Part shown: piece by piece, positions 41,817 through 54,558 of the stretch | How positions within the stretch are numbered: position 1 is the first letter of the stretch | Layout: each line of letters starts with the position of its first letter | NCBI GenBank assembly: GCA_973895155.1 | Contig: OZ316891.1 | Coordinates: 15,748,001-15,812,000, forward strand | Origin: Marsupella aquatica | Taxonomy: Eukaryota > Marchantiophyta | Length of the DNA: 64,000 nucleotides | Direction: 5' to 3' | Program-made: the position numbers and the translations under genes | Notes under the pieces: generated by a model | What the model was told of the DNA's origin: nothing | The model's input: only the letters and a program-made list of their open reading frames with translations | Databases searched by the model: none

Positions 41817-42487
41817 ATCTTAGGTTTGTTCTGTGTCCATCCAGTTTGTGTTTGTCCATCGGGGCTTTTTCTCAAATGTTTGTGTCTATCCAGGCTTTAA
41901 GTTCAGCAAAATGGCAAGGGAGAAGAAAGAATGACTGGAATGTGAAAGGGGGAGAAGTAATGGACACTTCACCCATTTGATATAGCTAGTGGTTAGTCTT
42001 GTTTTAAGGTGCTATACTAATGCAATTTGGTGGTGCCTCTTGCCCGTTTTTGTAGCCTCTGAGCAAACTGAGCAACTGTTTTGTAGAAAACTTCCCGGTC
42101 AGGATAAACTTTTCAGGTTGGAATCCCGTATCTTTCAAGTGAGACCTGGCCATCAAGGAGACTTTCCTGTCAGGCCCGCGTCTAGTTACAGAACAGCACC
42201 CTTGCACGTTTGCTAGCAGACGGTGGGACACTGAGAATCGATTTGCTGCAGGAGGTACCACAATGTTTGACAAACCCTGCCGCCAGCCTTCTGAGTGGCA
42301 TTGAGTCAGGTAGAGGTTTGCTTGGTGGGTCAAACGTTGGAGGACCTTTCCTCCGAGAATTTGGTGTGTGACAGAGCGAGGTTATTTGGTTAGGTTGCTG
42401 ATGGCCTGAGGCACGAGAAAGTAGAAGAATGTGAGCGTTGAGGTTTGAAAGATAAGAGAACGTTGGGGAATGGGTAAGGCAGAGGCA
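41817..42487 (+). promoter_or_regulatory. Upstream region and 5'UTR of the MKK gene
   Basis: 671 bp between the CACTA-1 end and the MKK start codon. No other gene seen. It must contain the promoter, but no unambiguous TATA box stands out. CACTA-1 therefore lies less than 0.7 kb from the MKK start. Confidence 0.5.
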
Positions 42488-45400
42488 ATGAATGGTGGAA
42501 GGAGGCAGCTGCGAGTCGATGTCCCGAAGCAGCAGACTCAAATCTCCGACTTCCTGTGAGTTATCTTTTCCCAGAGTTTGGTATTCTTTCCACTTAGTTC
42601 AGGCGTGTCATTGGATGACGTCCTGTTTGCCCACCCCGTGCAATCTGAACGGGCTCCGAACAAGCGGTGGATGGGCGTGATGTTTTCTCAAGATCATATC
42701 CTGATATGCTTGCCGAGAGCTAGTGTCGTAGAATGGAATGTTTCTACCTTAAATGCTGGTATTGCCGTTGTCGCCACAGAATGCTTGTGTGAATGATGAA
42801 TGCCTGCACTGTTGTGTGAATGATGTGCATGCCTTTATTTCCAGCTAAGAACTGGCCCAAGCCAGTGATTAGGAAGCAGCAGAGTTCAGTGCGCGCTTGT
42901 CTCGAACCGGCGTTTATAAGAGTTTAAGTAGTCGAATTACTATCTTGTCATTCGCGCTAATTTGGTTGAGCTGATTGGCCTGGTTTCCTTGCGACAAGGA
43001 CTCTTCTAGTATCAAACGCCAATGTCTTTTCCCTTCCGTCGTCAGCTTTCTCGTATATTGAAATCGATATTGAGGGCCGGTTCTTGAATTGGCAGAGCAT
43101 CTTAGGCATGTCACCTGTCCCTTTCGAATAATATGCCGGGTGGGAAACTGCTTTAGGCTGCTGATCTTTGTTTCAGTTGCCAAGTGTCAATTCGAAACCA
43201 ATCTTAGGAATATCTTACATTCTCTTGCGCACATTGCTTTCGATGGCTGTCGCATATTATGTACATATGGTTTACCTCGAAGCTGAAATCGAAAATTCCT
43301 GTGGTCCAACGATTGATCGTGCGTAGTGTTCGATGACCCTGAGGCTGTTGTCCATCGTTTCAGTCTTTGAGTGTCACGTCAACAATTTGGAGAATGTTTA
43401 CAATGTTCTTCTGTGAAACACATGTTTTCACCTGCTGTCCTATATAGTATGCTCTGTCCTTCGAAGCTGCACAATTGAAGGTTGTTCCAAGGTTGTTCCA
43501 ATCCAGATATTGATCGTGTGTAGCTGTCTGGGAACTCTAGGCTGCTGTGAATTGTTTCAGTTCTTAGTCTTCATGTCGACAGAAGCACATCGTTGTTACG
43601 TACTGTCCTGTCCATACTTGTTCGTTTAGTGCTACTGTGGTAAGTTTCTTCGTTCCAGTGACTCATCCGTGTATCTTGTCCAATAGGGCTGGGTTTGGGT
43701 ACCTCTTGCATAGAGTATTCTTGAAGTGCTTAAGGACAATCACGTATCCTCTATGGTCCCTGTAACAGCGAAGCCCCATCGTGAATCTAGCTTTTGACGT
43801 GCTGGATAGGCCGTGTTTATTTATGTAGTCTCCTAACATCTGTCTATGTCTAACAGGACGGCCAGCGGAACCTTTCAGGATGGAGACATCTTACTGAATC
43901 GGCAGGGCTTACGAGTTGCTACCCAAGAGCCAACTCCAACGGTTCGTGTAGTCCCATTCCTCATCCTACTCGTCTCCTTGATAAATGAAGAACTGGCTGC
44001 AACTTTTTCTAGAAATTAAACCAAAAACTAGTTGAGCTGGTCTGGGATTGAATGCTTTTACGAAATCACTTTACCAAGTGGCGTTGTCGCTAACATGCCG
44101 ACTGTGAATACCATCAGGTTGTTGTGCAAGTCCTATATTGTTTTCTGGTTGAATTACCTTAGCCATTGTTGGCACAGGGATTTTGGCAAGTAGCATCATG
44201 ATGTCGGATGAGGATATAATCAAGGTTTCATGAAGCATATATTTGTAGAGCTTCCATCGTTCGCCAGTTTTCTAACCTACTTTACTTTGCTTTAGCGCGT
44301 TTCTAGTGCAAGCACCTAAGAAAGTCAACTATCACGCAGGCCGCTCCCCAAGATGGACAGATGTTGTTGGAAGATCTGGAGACCGTGAAGGTGATTGGGA
44401 AGGGAAGCAGTGGTGTTGTCCAACTTGTGCGTCACAAATGGACTAATGGAATATTTGCTTTAAAGGTAAGTTTAACAACAGAATGCTAGGAGATATTTCA
44501 AATTACTTGTTGAAGGATAAGCGTACTAGTTTTGTGTAGTGTACTACCATTGAGAGATAACGATAACCACATTTCACTTTAGCTTTCAAGGAAAAGATGA
44601 CATGTTCCAAGAGTCATCAGCATTGTCCTATGGGTAGGACTTGTCCATGAAATACCTTGAACTAAGATTCAATCCCGTCCACCTACCTTGGGTTCATGGG
44701 GTTGGCAACCAAAGAAGAAGGAACGACAAAAATAGAAAAGTAAAAAAATCATGAGGATGGCCTTTTTCGAATGTTGTGTTTTTCCAGCCACTGAAGGTGA
44801 TTGTTGGGGTGTGGGGTTCACTGGCAGGTTATTCAAATGAATATTCAGGAGACTGTCCGCAAGCAGATTGTCCAAGAGCTCAGAATCAACCAGGCTGCTC
44901 AGTGTCCACATGTGGTGGTGTATTATGATGCCTTTTATAACAATGGTGTCATCTCCATTGTATTGGAGTACATGGATGGGGGTTCACTAGCAGACATTAT
45001 CAAAAGAGTGGAGAAAATTCCTGAACCATATCTTGCTGTTATAAGTAAACAGGTATCTATCGCATGCAGGATTGTCCCAAAGGATATTTATCTGGGTTTG
45101 CGGTTGCTTCAACCTGATTTAGACTGGGCCTTCATGATATTTTAGTTGGAGCTTTCGTGGTAGGATTGATGTGTTGAGCACTCGACTAGTAGCTGATGAC
45201 TTTCTTCTGAGATGTGTGGGCAGGTTCTCCAAGGATTGATTTTTCTGCATCACAACCGCCTCATTATCCATCGGGATATCAAACCATCAAACTTGCTAGT
45301 TAACCACCATGGGGACGTGAAAATATCTGACTTTGGTGTTAGTGCGAATTTGGCCAACTCAATGGGACAGCGTGATACGTTTGTTGGAACATGCACGTAC

Positions 45401-47003
45401 ATGTCGGTATGGTTCCCTCCCTGGACTTTCTTTAATGTTCATTGGTTTCTCTACATTGTGGTTTACCGCCAGAAGAGGAGGTTGTTTTTGTTTATTTGCT
45501 TTCCTTTCCCTTTCGAAAATATTTAGTGAGTAAAAAGTTCACATCAAATTCTTGTGGCTTGCAGCCAGAACGAATCAGTGGCAGTAACTATGGATTTGAC
45601 AGTGACATTTGGAGCTTGGGCTTAACATTACTGGAGTGTGCCCTTGGACGCTTTCCTTACCAACCTCCTGGAAATGAGGAGGGTTGGAGCAATTTCTATG
45701 AGCTGCTTGAAACAATTGTGGACCAGCCACCACCGGTACCCCCTCCAAGTCAATTCTCTCCAGAGTTCTGCTCCTTTATAGGATCTTGGTAAGTATCTTA
45801 GTTTTGCCACATCAAAACTGTCTTCTGCAAGTATACAAGTGCGTTAGCAAAGGATGGTATGTGTGCTCTTTAATTAAACAATTAAGGAAGCCAAGAGTCA
45901 GTGGGTGATCTTCACCCTCGCGGTTGGTGCAGTGGGCTTAGCAAAGTCGGGAGTATCTTTGGTCTTGGTCCTTGTGTCTTCATAGACATCATTATCATTT
46001 TTTAGTTTATTCTGATCTCCAGCATGCAAAAGGAGCCTCGGGACCGCATGTCAGCTGCAGATCTTTTGGTAAGTAATCTAGACATCCTGAATATTTGTTC
46101 ATAAGTAAGATTTTTGCTTACAAATTATGACTGATCTTGCCCTTAGGTGGAAGTTGGTAGCCCTCTCTCTCTGAATCTCTGAAGGCCAAACTATTGCGTA
46201 GATTTTTGGTTTGTTCAGTGTGATATAAAGAACAAATTCTTGGTATATGTAGTGAATGAGACTATGGTACATTCAAGCAAGAAAACATTGAAAGTTCTGA
46301 ACCATGCTTCACATCCGAGTTTTTATTGAAAACAGAATTTGAAAATGTAAAATACGGGAGTTGGGTGTCATTCGGAAAAGATATGAAGAATCTTTTGCCA
46401 TCCATTCGTTTTTGTGTTGATTCGGTTTGATAATGCCGGAGAACTTGTGGACTCTCTATTATAGAAATTTGAAAATCCCGAAGCAGTCAGTAATGTGACA
46501 ACTTGTATAAATGTGCGTTGCTGATGATTTGTTACGTTTTTTGAATAATGTTAGTCGTGTCTATTGATCCTTTCTAGCTTCCACAACTTTGATAACGATC
46601 ATTTTGGGAGTTCCTCAGGAAAATGCTTCTGAAAAATCAAAAACGGGGATGACAAATAATCACAAGGGTAGCTTTTCTGTAGGGATTCAGTTAGTGTAAC
46701 AGCTAAGCCTGTCATTTTCTAGCTGACGGTGTGGTGATTCTTGGATTTCAGTTTTTGAGTCAGTCGTGCAAGTAAGTTGGCCCTTTAGGAGCAATGCTGG
46801 GTGTCATGACAGGAATCTCTGATAACTGATTTGCAGTGACTTGATGTGCCCCCACATCGTACTTGATGCTATTTAGGACATCTGAGCAGATGTGGGCTAA
46901 AGCTGATTGAGCCTGTGTGCAGAATCATCCCTTTTTGAAGAAATACGCTGATGAAAGCGTCAATTTGGCCGTTCTTATTCCGGAGCTTTCACCGTCAGGG
47001 TAG
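42488..47003 (+). CDS. MKK6: MAP kinase kinase, group A (MKK6-like), 8 exons
   Basis: Exons joined by GT-AG introns: 42488-42555, 43857-43941, 44340-44465, 44828-45052, 45224-45406, 45565-45788, 46023-46068, 46923-47003; phases agree and give 345 residues. N-terminus: docking-like RRQLRVDVP, then the group-A motif [19 protein letters not shown]. Kinase: P-loop GKGSSGVV (70-77), Lys93 in [14 protein letters not shown] (184-193), DFG (204-206), activation loop SMGQRDT with the plant S-x5-T sites Ser214 and Thr220, then GTCTYMSPER and [12 protein letters not shown]. All catalytic residues are present. It is close to Arabidopsis MKK6 in length and exon number. MKK6 phosphorylates MAPKs such as MPK4 and MPK13 and acts in cytokinesis. 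MKK1/2 are the other group-A members, so orthology needs a tree. No NTF2 domain, so not MKK3. Confidence 0.93.
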
Positions 47004-48836
47004 TCCATCACGATGAGCTTTTTTCTAGTTGTGGGGTGTTGCACTCAACTTGCAAGTGAATTCTGCCCAGACAATTCTCGTACTGGTGTTGTAGGTGAAC
47101 GGGAAACAAAGCTGAACTTTAATCCACCCTGATGCATTCCACTGTGGCTGTGTACTTCTAGTTCCTGGGAAATCTTATCAGTCCAAAGGCTTGGGTGGGA
47201 TCAGTGGACAGTGCTATATGGCTCTCAGACTTGTGCATGTGACTTGAGCGGAAATTTGACGCAGGTTTCCCAATTCTTGAATTTGATATGCCTACTAGGA
47301 GTTGAGGCCTGCTGCCATGTGACGAAACTGGGCAAGATGGTCTCAAATAGTAGGTCACATCGAAACGAGGTTTAACTGACAAGATAGTGGGATTGTGGCA
47401 ATATCAAGGTGATAGAAAATGTACAGACCATGTGTCGTTAATATTGTGTTGTTTATCTGCAAGTTTGTACTCCTTTCTTCCTTTTATCTAGGTTCAATGT
47501 GACTAAGTGGATGTGATCTTGGAAAATTGTTAGGGTGAGTCGCTTGCGTGTCCCTCATCTAGCAATAAAGAAATATGGACTGAATGTGAAGCGCCAATGT
47601 CTTCTCTAAGATTGCCTTTGAAGGAGAGGTTATGAGGTGAACTACGTTGGAATTGTTTTACGGGTTTGTATTGCTTCACAGGTGTTATTTCCGTGGGATG
47701 CGTTGCAATTTTCAGGTCGACATGGTTGTTGTACTACGTGTCGTGCCAACCCAAATTTTTTGCTGAATTTTTCATTCCTGTCTGGTCCTGCACCCCGTCG
47801 CAATTTGGAAGAGACGTTCTCCTGCTTGAAGGAAAGGATAGCACAAGATAATTGTGGCCTCAGCTGGTTGTCTTTTAGGGAGGCCACAGCCATGGTTGCG
47901 TTGTGGATTGTCCTTTCTCGCTTCAATAGTGAGTGCTCTGGGCGAGACGATCCTCTGCCCTGGCAGAAGGGACCTGTAAAATGGCAATGACTAGTGAAAT
48001 GCAACTATGCACTTTGCCTGACAGATCTACTGAAACCACGGTCCATTGTATTCTTCTCGTTTGGATCCACAACGTCATGGAAAAACAAGACCATGATATA
48101 TGTTCGACCACAGTTTTCCAGGTTCATCCATAGAATTCATGAGGACTTCAACTCACTGGAAGTGCAAGTTTAACTCGCACAATCGCTATGTTAAATTTCT
48201 ACTTTGTCTGTTGCTGTTCCTTCTGTGGTGCTTCAAAGTAAACAATTGACAGGAACTGAACAAGGGAGAATGCTTTGGAATCAAAGTCCGGAAATACTCT
48301 TAGATCATCTGATGGAAGGATCCTGAACTTTTTTACATTATTCTGTGGTCCCTGCCAGCATACTCTGGATGTGTCCATACTCCAGAAGTATGGAACAGGA
48401 GAGAGGGTTGTCCCATTTACAGCACAGCTGCCCCAACAAATTTCGTAGAACTGCTGTCGAGACTCTTGGTGAGAAGAAATAGATTTGCCACTCAGCACAA
48501 AGATGCAAACCAGATTTGGACTGCATTTGACACCATAGGCTTGGTTGGGAAGTTCATCTGATTAAATCTATGGGACGTCGAATATATGAAATGTTAGCAG
48601 TTGCTGGAATTTTTGCCACCACTAGACCCAATCATGGGGGAGGCATGAAAAGTAAACCTGCTTTTAGACTTGCCCAGCAACGCTTTTGGCCAAGGAATGA
48701 AACTCAACTCAATGAGTATATGGATAGAGGCACTACTGGTAACCTCATGGTACTCAGCATAGAAAGAGCACAAATGTAGGCCAAACGATTAAGATTAGTC
48801 TAATACCAAAACCTCCCAATAGATCATTCCCAATTG
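47004..48836. other. MKK 3'UTR and intergenic DNA
   Basis: The 3'UTR should occupy the first few hundred bases. Beyond that, overlapping open frames on both strands (47.6-48.5 kb) have no recognisable domain or codon pattern. I see no gene or transposon. Confidence 0.5.
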
Positions 48837-49140
48837 GAGGTATTCTATAATGCGAGCAAACAGGAGTTTTGTTAGCAAGGGGAGTATTGTTAGCGAGACA
48901 CTTGTGGTTTTAAATTTATTTTGCTTTTTGCTGCCTTTTCTATTTTGTGTGTGTTTTTTATGACTCCAAATGACTAGCGAGATCTCTAACATAAAGAAGA
49001 GTTCCCAGAATGGATGTTATCAAGCAGTTTACTCTTAGCGAGACAATTGCATATAGAAAAATTAGGGGTCATGTGAGTAAACGTTTTGCTCATGCGAGGA
49101 AAATTTCTACTGTTCCTCGCACGCTACAATGACCCTTCCC
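48837..49140. repeat. Direct duplication, copy 1 (about 300 bp)
   Basis: Starts GGTATTCTATAATGCGAGCAA and contains GTTAGCGAGACAC and a TTTGCTTTTTGCTGCCTTTT block. It is paired with 49243-49546 (offset 406 bp) at moderate divergence. Motifs GCGAG, TAGCGAG and TGCGAGGAAAA recur within it. Non-coding. Confidence 0.8.
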
Positions 49141-49242
49141 AATTGGCATTGTGTCTAAAGGTGTCATGAAAGAAAACAAGTACCAGTCATGTCCCCAATG
49201 GGAGGCTCAGCAACATGAGCAAAGGATGCACTCCAAACCACT

Positions 49243-49546
49243 GAGGTATTCTATGTTGCGAGCAAACAGGAGATTTTGATAGCGAGGAGAATGTTATTAG
49301 CGAGACACAAATGGTTTCAAATTTCATTTGCTTTTTTGGTGCCTTTTATATTTTTTGTGTTTTTTTAAAGACTCCAGATGGCAAGCGAGCTCGCTAGCAA
49401 AAAGGGGAGTCCCCAAAAGGGATGTTACCAACCAGGTAGTTTGTAGCAAGGCAGTTAGATGTAGAAAAATAGGGGTCATGCAAGAAGTTTTTTGCTTGTG
49501 CGAGGAAAATTTTTACTGTTTGCTCACACATTACAATTACCCCAAA
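49243..49546. repeat. Direct duplication, copy 2
   Basis: Starts GGTATTCTATGTTGCGAGCAA and contains ATTAGCGAGACAC. Same order of blocks as copy 1. Confidence 0.8.
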
Positions 49547-49588
49547 CCACTCTCCCTGGTCATCCCTTGTTCATCCCTTGACATAAGT

Positions 49589-49651
49589 GTGCTTCACAAC
49601 ATTCGAGTGGTGGACCTAGCACAGGTCCACCACTCAAATGGTGTGAAGCAC
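49589..49651. repeat. 29-bp inverted repeat, 5-nt loop (hairpin)
   Basis: Arms 49589-49617 and 49623-49651 match at 27 of 29 positions around the loop AGCAC. Left arm core: ATTCGAGTGGTGGACCT. The stem is unusually long and perfect for unselected DNA. It could be a short foldback, a palindromic protein site or a small-RNA precursor. Nothing decides between these. Confidence 0.85.
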
Positions 49652-49990
49652 TTGGGATCCGAGATCAAGGTAGTCTCGCCTAAGCACTGTGAGTGTTCAA
49701 GTGCCAACACGGAACTCTATGGGCAAGTAACCCGGTGTCTCTATGGCCAGCAGCAACTTTCATACAAAGCCGCACCCACTCCCAAATTAGATAGTGCCGC
49801 TATTTGCTGGAAAGGTTAAATGCCATTAAGTACTCTCCATGCTCCAAAATTTGCAACAAAAATGGTCCCTACCGTGCACAAGCAACCAACCTAACCTGTA
49901 AGTAAACTACCTTGGTCTCAAATCCCAAGTCATACCGGTCTTGCCTCACGCTCAACAGCTATTAGCAAGTAGGTCACCGGATCATGTGCA

Positions 49991-50560
49991 TCATGCCCTC
50001 GGGTTTAGGCCTACTCTGCAATTCTCCCCAAATTCAAGCAGATCAGGAGGAGGTAGTCCTCCTTGAGAGATTTCTAACGCACCCAATAAGTCTCCCAACA
50101 GACTTTCCATTGAGTAGATATTGTCGTTGTTATTTGGTGTCTTCCCTTGGTAGGGCACCCATCGCACTCCATGACTTGGGCTCGCACTTGGCCTAATTAC
50201 AAGGTTACTTTCCAAGTCTATGCTGGCTGATGCTTGTTGACAAGACCTTGAATGACCCAATCTCTTTGTCCCATCTCCATTCTTCAACCTCCATTGATTT
50301 CCATCTGCCCATGCTCTCTATGTTTCTGAATTATAGATTCCGCGTTTCCTCCATCTCCCCTTGGTGCAATATCATAACCTTGTGAGGGTGGTCTGCTCAC
50401 CCGCTTGTCTTGTGCAAAATGTTGTTGACTTCTCAAAGAACTAGAATTGTGCCCACTCCCTTTGCCATGTAACATCCAATCCCAAAAATTATTATATATC
50501 TCTGCCTCATCCGTCTTGCCAATTCTCCTCGTCATTCTCGATCCCAATTCGTTCCCAAAT
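49991..50560 (-). other. Open minus-strand region, possible gene relic
   Basis: Two neighbouring minus-strand frames (50547-50284 and 50287-49991) overlap by four bases. They encode polar protein-like sequence (IGKTDEAEIYNNFWDWMLHG, ESLLGDLLGALEISQGG). I recognise no domain. It could be a fragment of a retroelement Gag or of an unknown gene, or chance. Confidence 0.25.
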
Positions 50561-53500
50561 GCATTCCATCCTTGAAAACTCCCTTCAAGCGCTTTGTGGA
50601 GCCCTCAACTGGCTGTAGTAATCCATGTTTCTGAATACCCTTTTTCCTGCTATCTCTCCATAAATATTTGGTGGAAAAAATATTGCAACTACTGCCTATC
50701 TCACCTGTGCATAGTCAATACTAAGTTGATGTTGAATTCACAATCTTTGGTCCAGAGTTGCACACTGCTGCCCGTATCTGCTTTACTTTCTCTCCTAGTA
50801 ACAAACCTAGACTCCACCAGGCAAAGTGCTTCAATCTGATTGCCAAATCATTTTCCCACCAGTCTTGGATGAAATCGGGGATGCAATCTTCTGAGAGCTT
50901 ATCTCCTCCTGACCACCTTGCGAGTTACATCCTAGATTCCTTACTAAGGTAAAAACTGTCATCATATACATTTCTATTATCATTGCCATCAAACTTTTTG
51001 GGAGCTCCATCTCTTTTTGCTCAGACCTCCAAATTGGTGAAAAAAAGGAAAAAGGGCAACAGCATTGCCTAGAAGTGGGAGGCTCTGGCATTGGGTTTAG
51101 CCTGGTTTAGGGGCATTGTTGGTTGTCCTAAAAGGAGAAGAGATAAGTTTAGTGTGGACGACAAAATTGTTGACCATCATATTGTGGCTAATGTGGCTAG
51201 TTGGGACACTGGCTAAAGGACCACAATGACCCTACAAAATATAATTACATTACCGCCACAGATTTTTTAGTGAGGTGATTTTAGCACGTTCATTTCCTCC
51301 CTTTGCTAGTGTTGCGTCTAACCATCCCTGAACCTGACTACATACCACACACTGCTAGTTGTGGACAATGGCTTGCCCAATCCCAAAGAAAACACTACTT
51401 ACTCTCAGAACATACATGAGTCATCGACCAGATTAGAGCTATGTAAGTGGAGCTTATAACAAGTGTGCTATTGAAGGTAGTCTTATGTTACCCATGCAAT
51501 GAAAATGTTCCATTAGTTTAGTGATTATGTTGTCCACTATATGTTTTGGTAGACCCCTGACATGTACTTTTAACTCATTAGTCATATTATGCTTGGAATT
51601 GTTTAGGGTTTAGGGTTTAGTGACCAACTACCAGTGAGCTTGAGACCAAAGTCAATAAATAAGCAAAACCAAAGGGTTGACAGGTCATCTAGAGAAACTC
51701 TACCGGGCATGCCCTTGCAACCCCACTTTCTATTTGTCACTAACTAGATGTCTGCCCTGCCTCCAGGATATGCTCATGGCCCCAAGCACATACTTAAGAT
51801 TTTGAATCTAAACCATGTAGCCAGCATTGGTGAGTTTCCCAATAGACATCATGAGATTTGTACACCCGGCATGTACGGAACATTGCTCACAACTTTATTA
51901 TAAGTTCTCAAAATCTATGAGCACTAGCATTTCACCAAAGTTTCATCTAGATATCGGGCACCATGCTACCCAAATGGACCTTCTGAGTTCATGGCAAGGT
52001 AAATCTCATTCATACATTTCCAAAAAGCTGTCACAAAGATATTGTTGCTTCCATTTGGGTCTGGACACCTTGTAGCGGGAAGTGCCCAACTCCCAAAGAT
52101 TGATCAATTTGAGAAGAGATGGGAGAAGAACACTCTCTTATACACCTCTGGAAAGCTGTCACCTCTGGACCAACTTTGGTCCTCTAAGTTTGGCCTCCAA
52201 CCTTTGCATTATTGGGACTCCATAATTGAGCCCGATAGTTTAACCATCTAGCTTAGATCAGCTATGGAGTAGTCCAGGAAAACCCTTGGCCCTGACTTTT
52301 CCAATGGACATTTTAGCTAAGAGTAACTGTTATGCCCTCGATCACCTCTATAGACACACAGTCTAGGCATGTCCAGATCCTTAACACAATCTTGCCCGGG
52401 CCACAATCAGAGATTTAAGTGTCCATGATCAAGCTCATGCAATGCTTGAGCTGCTGCTATGGCGTCTCCATTCCCAATAATTTATTTACAAAGGTTTTGC
52501 ACATACCTCACGTCTTGCACAGGCGCAAACTGAACCTATGGCATGAGATTTTGACTGAGATTCTCATGCCTGCACCCCCTCTTCAGGCAAGCCTGACTGC
52601 ATCGCATGTGGAGAACCAAGGGCAAATGCAGGAAACTTTCCTGCCCTGAGTTCCTGACCTGTGAGATCTGAATGAAACAAGATGGGGCAGGGCCACTAAA
52701 ACTGGGCTCAGTGACGCCCAGCAGCAGAAACTTAGGGAGAACTCAGGGCCTGAAAGGAAATGGCAGTTTACATGCAAGACAACCCTAAATTTAGAACAAA
52801 AAATGACCATACAGTTTACTTTTGTGAAAAAACTTGTTATGGTGTAAAAAAATAGTTCACAAGTCCAGGACCTCTCTTGTAAAGCCACCGTGAGAGCACT
52901 GGGTACACTTGACTGTCTACCCGCCAGATTCCCTCGGTGCAAAGTATGAGTTCAATTTCAAATATTTTTTTCTGTAAGTGGATAATTATTAATGAATAGA
53001 GTCCATGAGCTTACCAAACTCGTACCAAGTTGTATGTTCTTTGTTGTCCTCTCGAAGTGCCGATGCCGCCAGACTATGAGTAGTAATTATTCGGCAAGAA
53101 TTATTGTCACGATAACAGGTTTTTCCGTACTTGTACGTGTACAGTGGACGAACATACCGGGGCTCAGGAATGTAATGTAGTGTACAGTGGTGTCGTGACC
53201 AGGGCAACGACTGAGCGGTAAAGTAGTGTGAAACGACAGCCTGGAAAGTGGTCGCCATCCCCATCTGCTCCGAAACATCCCCGGGACAGCCACTCAGACT
53301 GCGCGGTGTCGCCACGTGGGTGCCAAGTAGGATGGCGATCTCACACGAGTGATTAGTGAGTGGGACGCTCTCGAGAGATTCTCCTAGGAGTATCGGCGTA
53401 GCATTCTAACTCCGGCCCGCACGGCCCCGTCCTCGCGTTCGCGTTGCTTACTTGCTTTCCGGCCCAAGCCCAAGGAGAAAAGCCCTGCCTCCGAAATTCC

Positions 53501-54014
53501 GGATTGTACTGCGAGGGACGATATCACACACCGCACAACGCGGCGAATCTTATATCATTTTTGCAGGAGGCTTTTCTTCTGTGATCAATGAGTTCCCTGC
53601 CAAAATTATGTTTGTTGTTTAAGCCACGCGTCAGTTCTCGATCGACGGTCAGATAAGCCCGTCGGAAAGGTATGATTATTACGGAGTATTTTGTTAATTC
53701 AATAAATAGTGTGCTTGCGTTCAATAATTGTTTTTGGGAGGGACCTCGAAATCGATGTCAAAAGTCTGGACACAGTGGACAGTGATCGCGGACGTAAATC
53801 TTGGGTATATCAGTATGCGGCCTGGACCCGTAGGTTAAATCAATATTTATTTAATAGTCTTCCACCTCGACTCCATGGCAATGATAGTTTCACACGGTGA
53901 TTGCTGTATATCTGTAGTTCTCACACAAACACAAGCTGGAATGGAGAACTCCGCAATCCGTACTTTAGGAAAAAAGATGGGATGAGACAAATGTTTTCCT
54001 CGAGTCTGGGCAGT
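50561..54014. other. Intergenic DNA, no gene seen
   Basis: No open frame longer than about 120 codons and none with a known domain. It holds a short interstitial telomere-like motif (51601-51620). Nothing else was recognised. Confidence 0.5.
51601..51620 (+). repeat. Interstitial TTTAGGG telomere-like motif
   Basis: GTTTAGGGTTTAGGGTTTAG, about 2.5 units of the plant telomere repeat. Much too short to be a chromosome end. Such motifs ('telo-boxes') also occur upstream of some plant genes, but no gene is adjacent. A similar ACCCTAAACCCTAAATCCC lies at 61977-61995. Confidence 0.85.
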
Positions 54015-54080
54015 AGTTACTGGCTTCGGGTTATGCAGTTGTTTTCTAGTTACTGGCTTCGACTTATGTAGTTGTTTTCT
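54015..54080. repeat. 33-bp tandem duplication
   Basis: Two units starting AGTTACTGGCTTCG at 54015 and 54048 with three differences. Non-coding as far as can be seen. Confidence 0.85.
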
Positions 54081-54510
54081 ATGCAGTTTCGTCCTCGATT
54101 TCATCGCACTCATTCGCATAGCTAAGTATTAATAGCCCAATGGCAACCCGCAAGAATATGCCGACGGTGGCAACATCCGAGCCACAGATGTTTGCGATCG
54201 ACTGTAGGTTCCGCCAGAAACGTGGAAAAGCACTTCCACATACGCGTCAATGGAAGCAGCACGACGGCGTACTCTGTCGACGGTACAATCAATAATACTC
54301 CACTACTAGTCCACGCTTTACCGTTGTTCGACCTTTCAATCAGTTCAGTGCTCGCTACGGTACAGGGGCTCCTGGCGCATCGATGCTTCGGCTTGCAAAA
54401 TGATGCACTCGCTATCTTTGACCTTCCATCAGTGCGCCGTGAGTCCTACAGGAGTCTTATGGTAGGTGAGATCATTCGCCATGAGCGATTGATTCATGCA
54501 GGTAGACTTG

Positions 54511-54558
54511 TGAGAATGGCCTGACCAGTGAGAATGGCCTGACCAGTGAGAATGGCCT
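54511..54558. repeat. 18-bp tandem repeat, 2.7 copies
   Basis: TGAGAATGGCCTGACCAG at 54511, 54529 and, partial, 54547. The copies are identical. Confidence 0.9.

Noticed and set aside
42488-47003. MKK3-type identity
   Set aside because: The protein ends shortly after the kinase domain and has no NTF2-like extension. The [14 protein letters not shown] segment is typical of group A.
47637-48004. Overlapping open frames on both strands as host genes
   Set aside because: Each is about 120 codons with no domain and no splice or homology support. Reverse-strand pairs of this kind are common by chance.
49328-49819. 163-codon plus-strand frame as a gene
   Set aside because: It overlaps the duplicated repeat and the hairpin; the composition is not protein-like and no domain is recognised.
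51601-51620. Telomere or chromosome end
   Set aside because: Only about 2.5 TTTAGGG units, with ordinary sequence on both sides.
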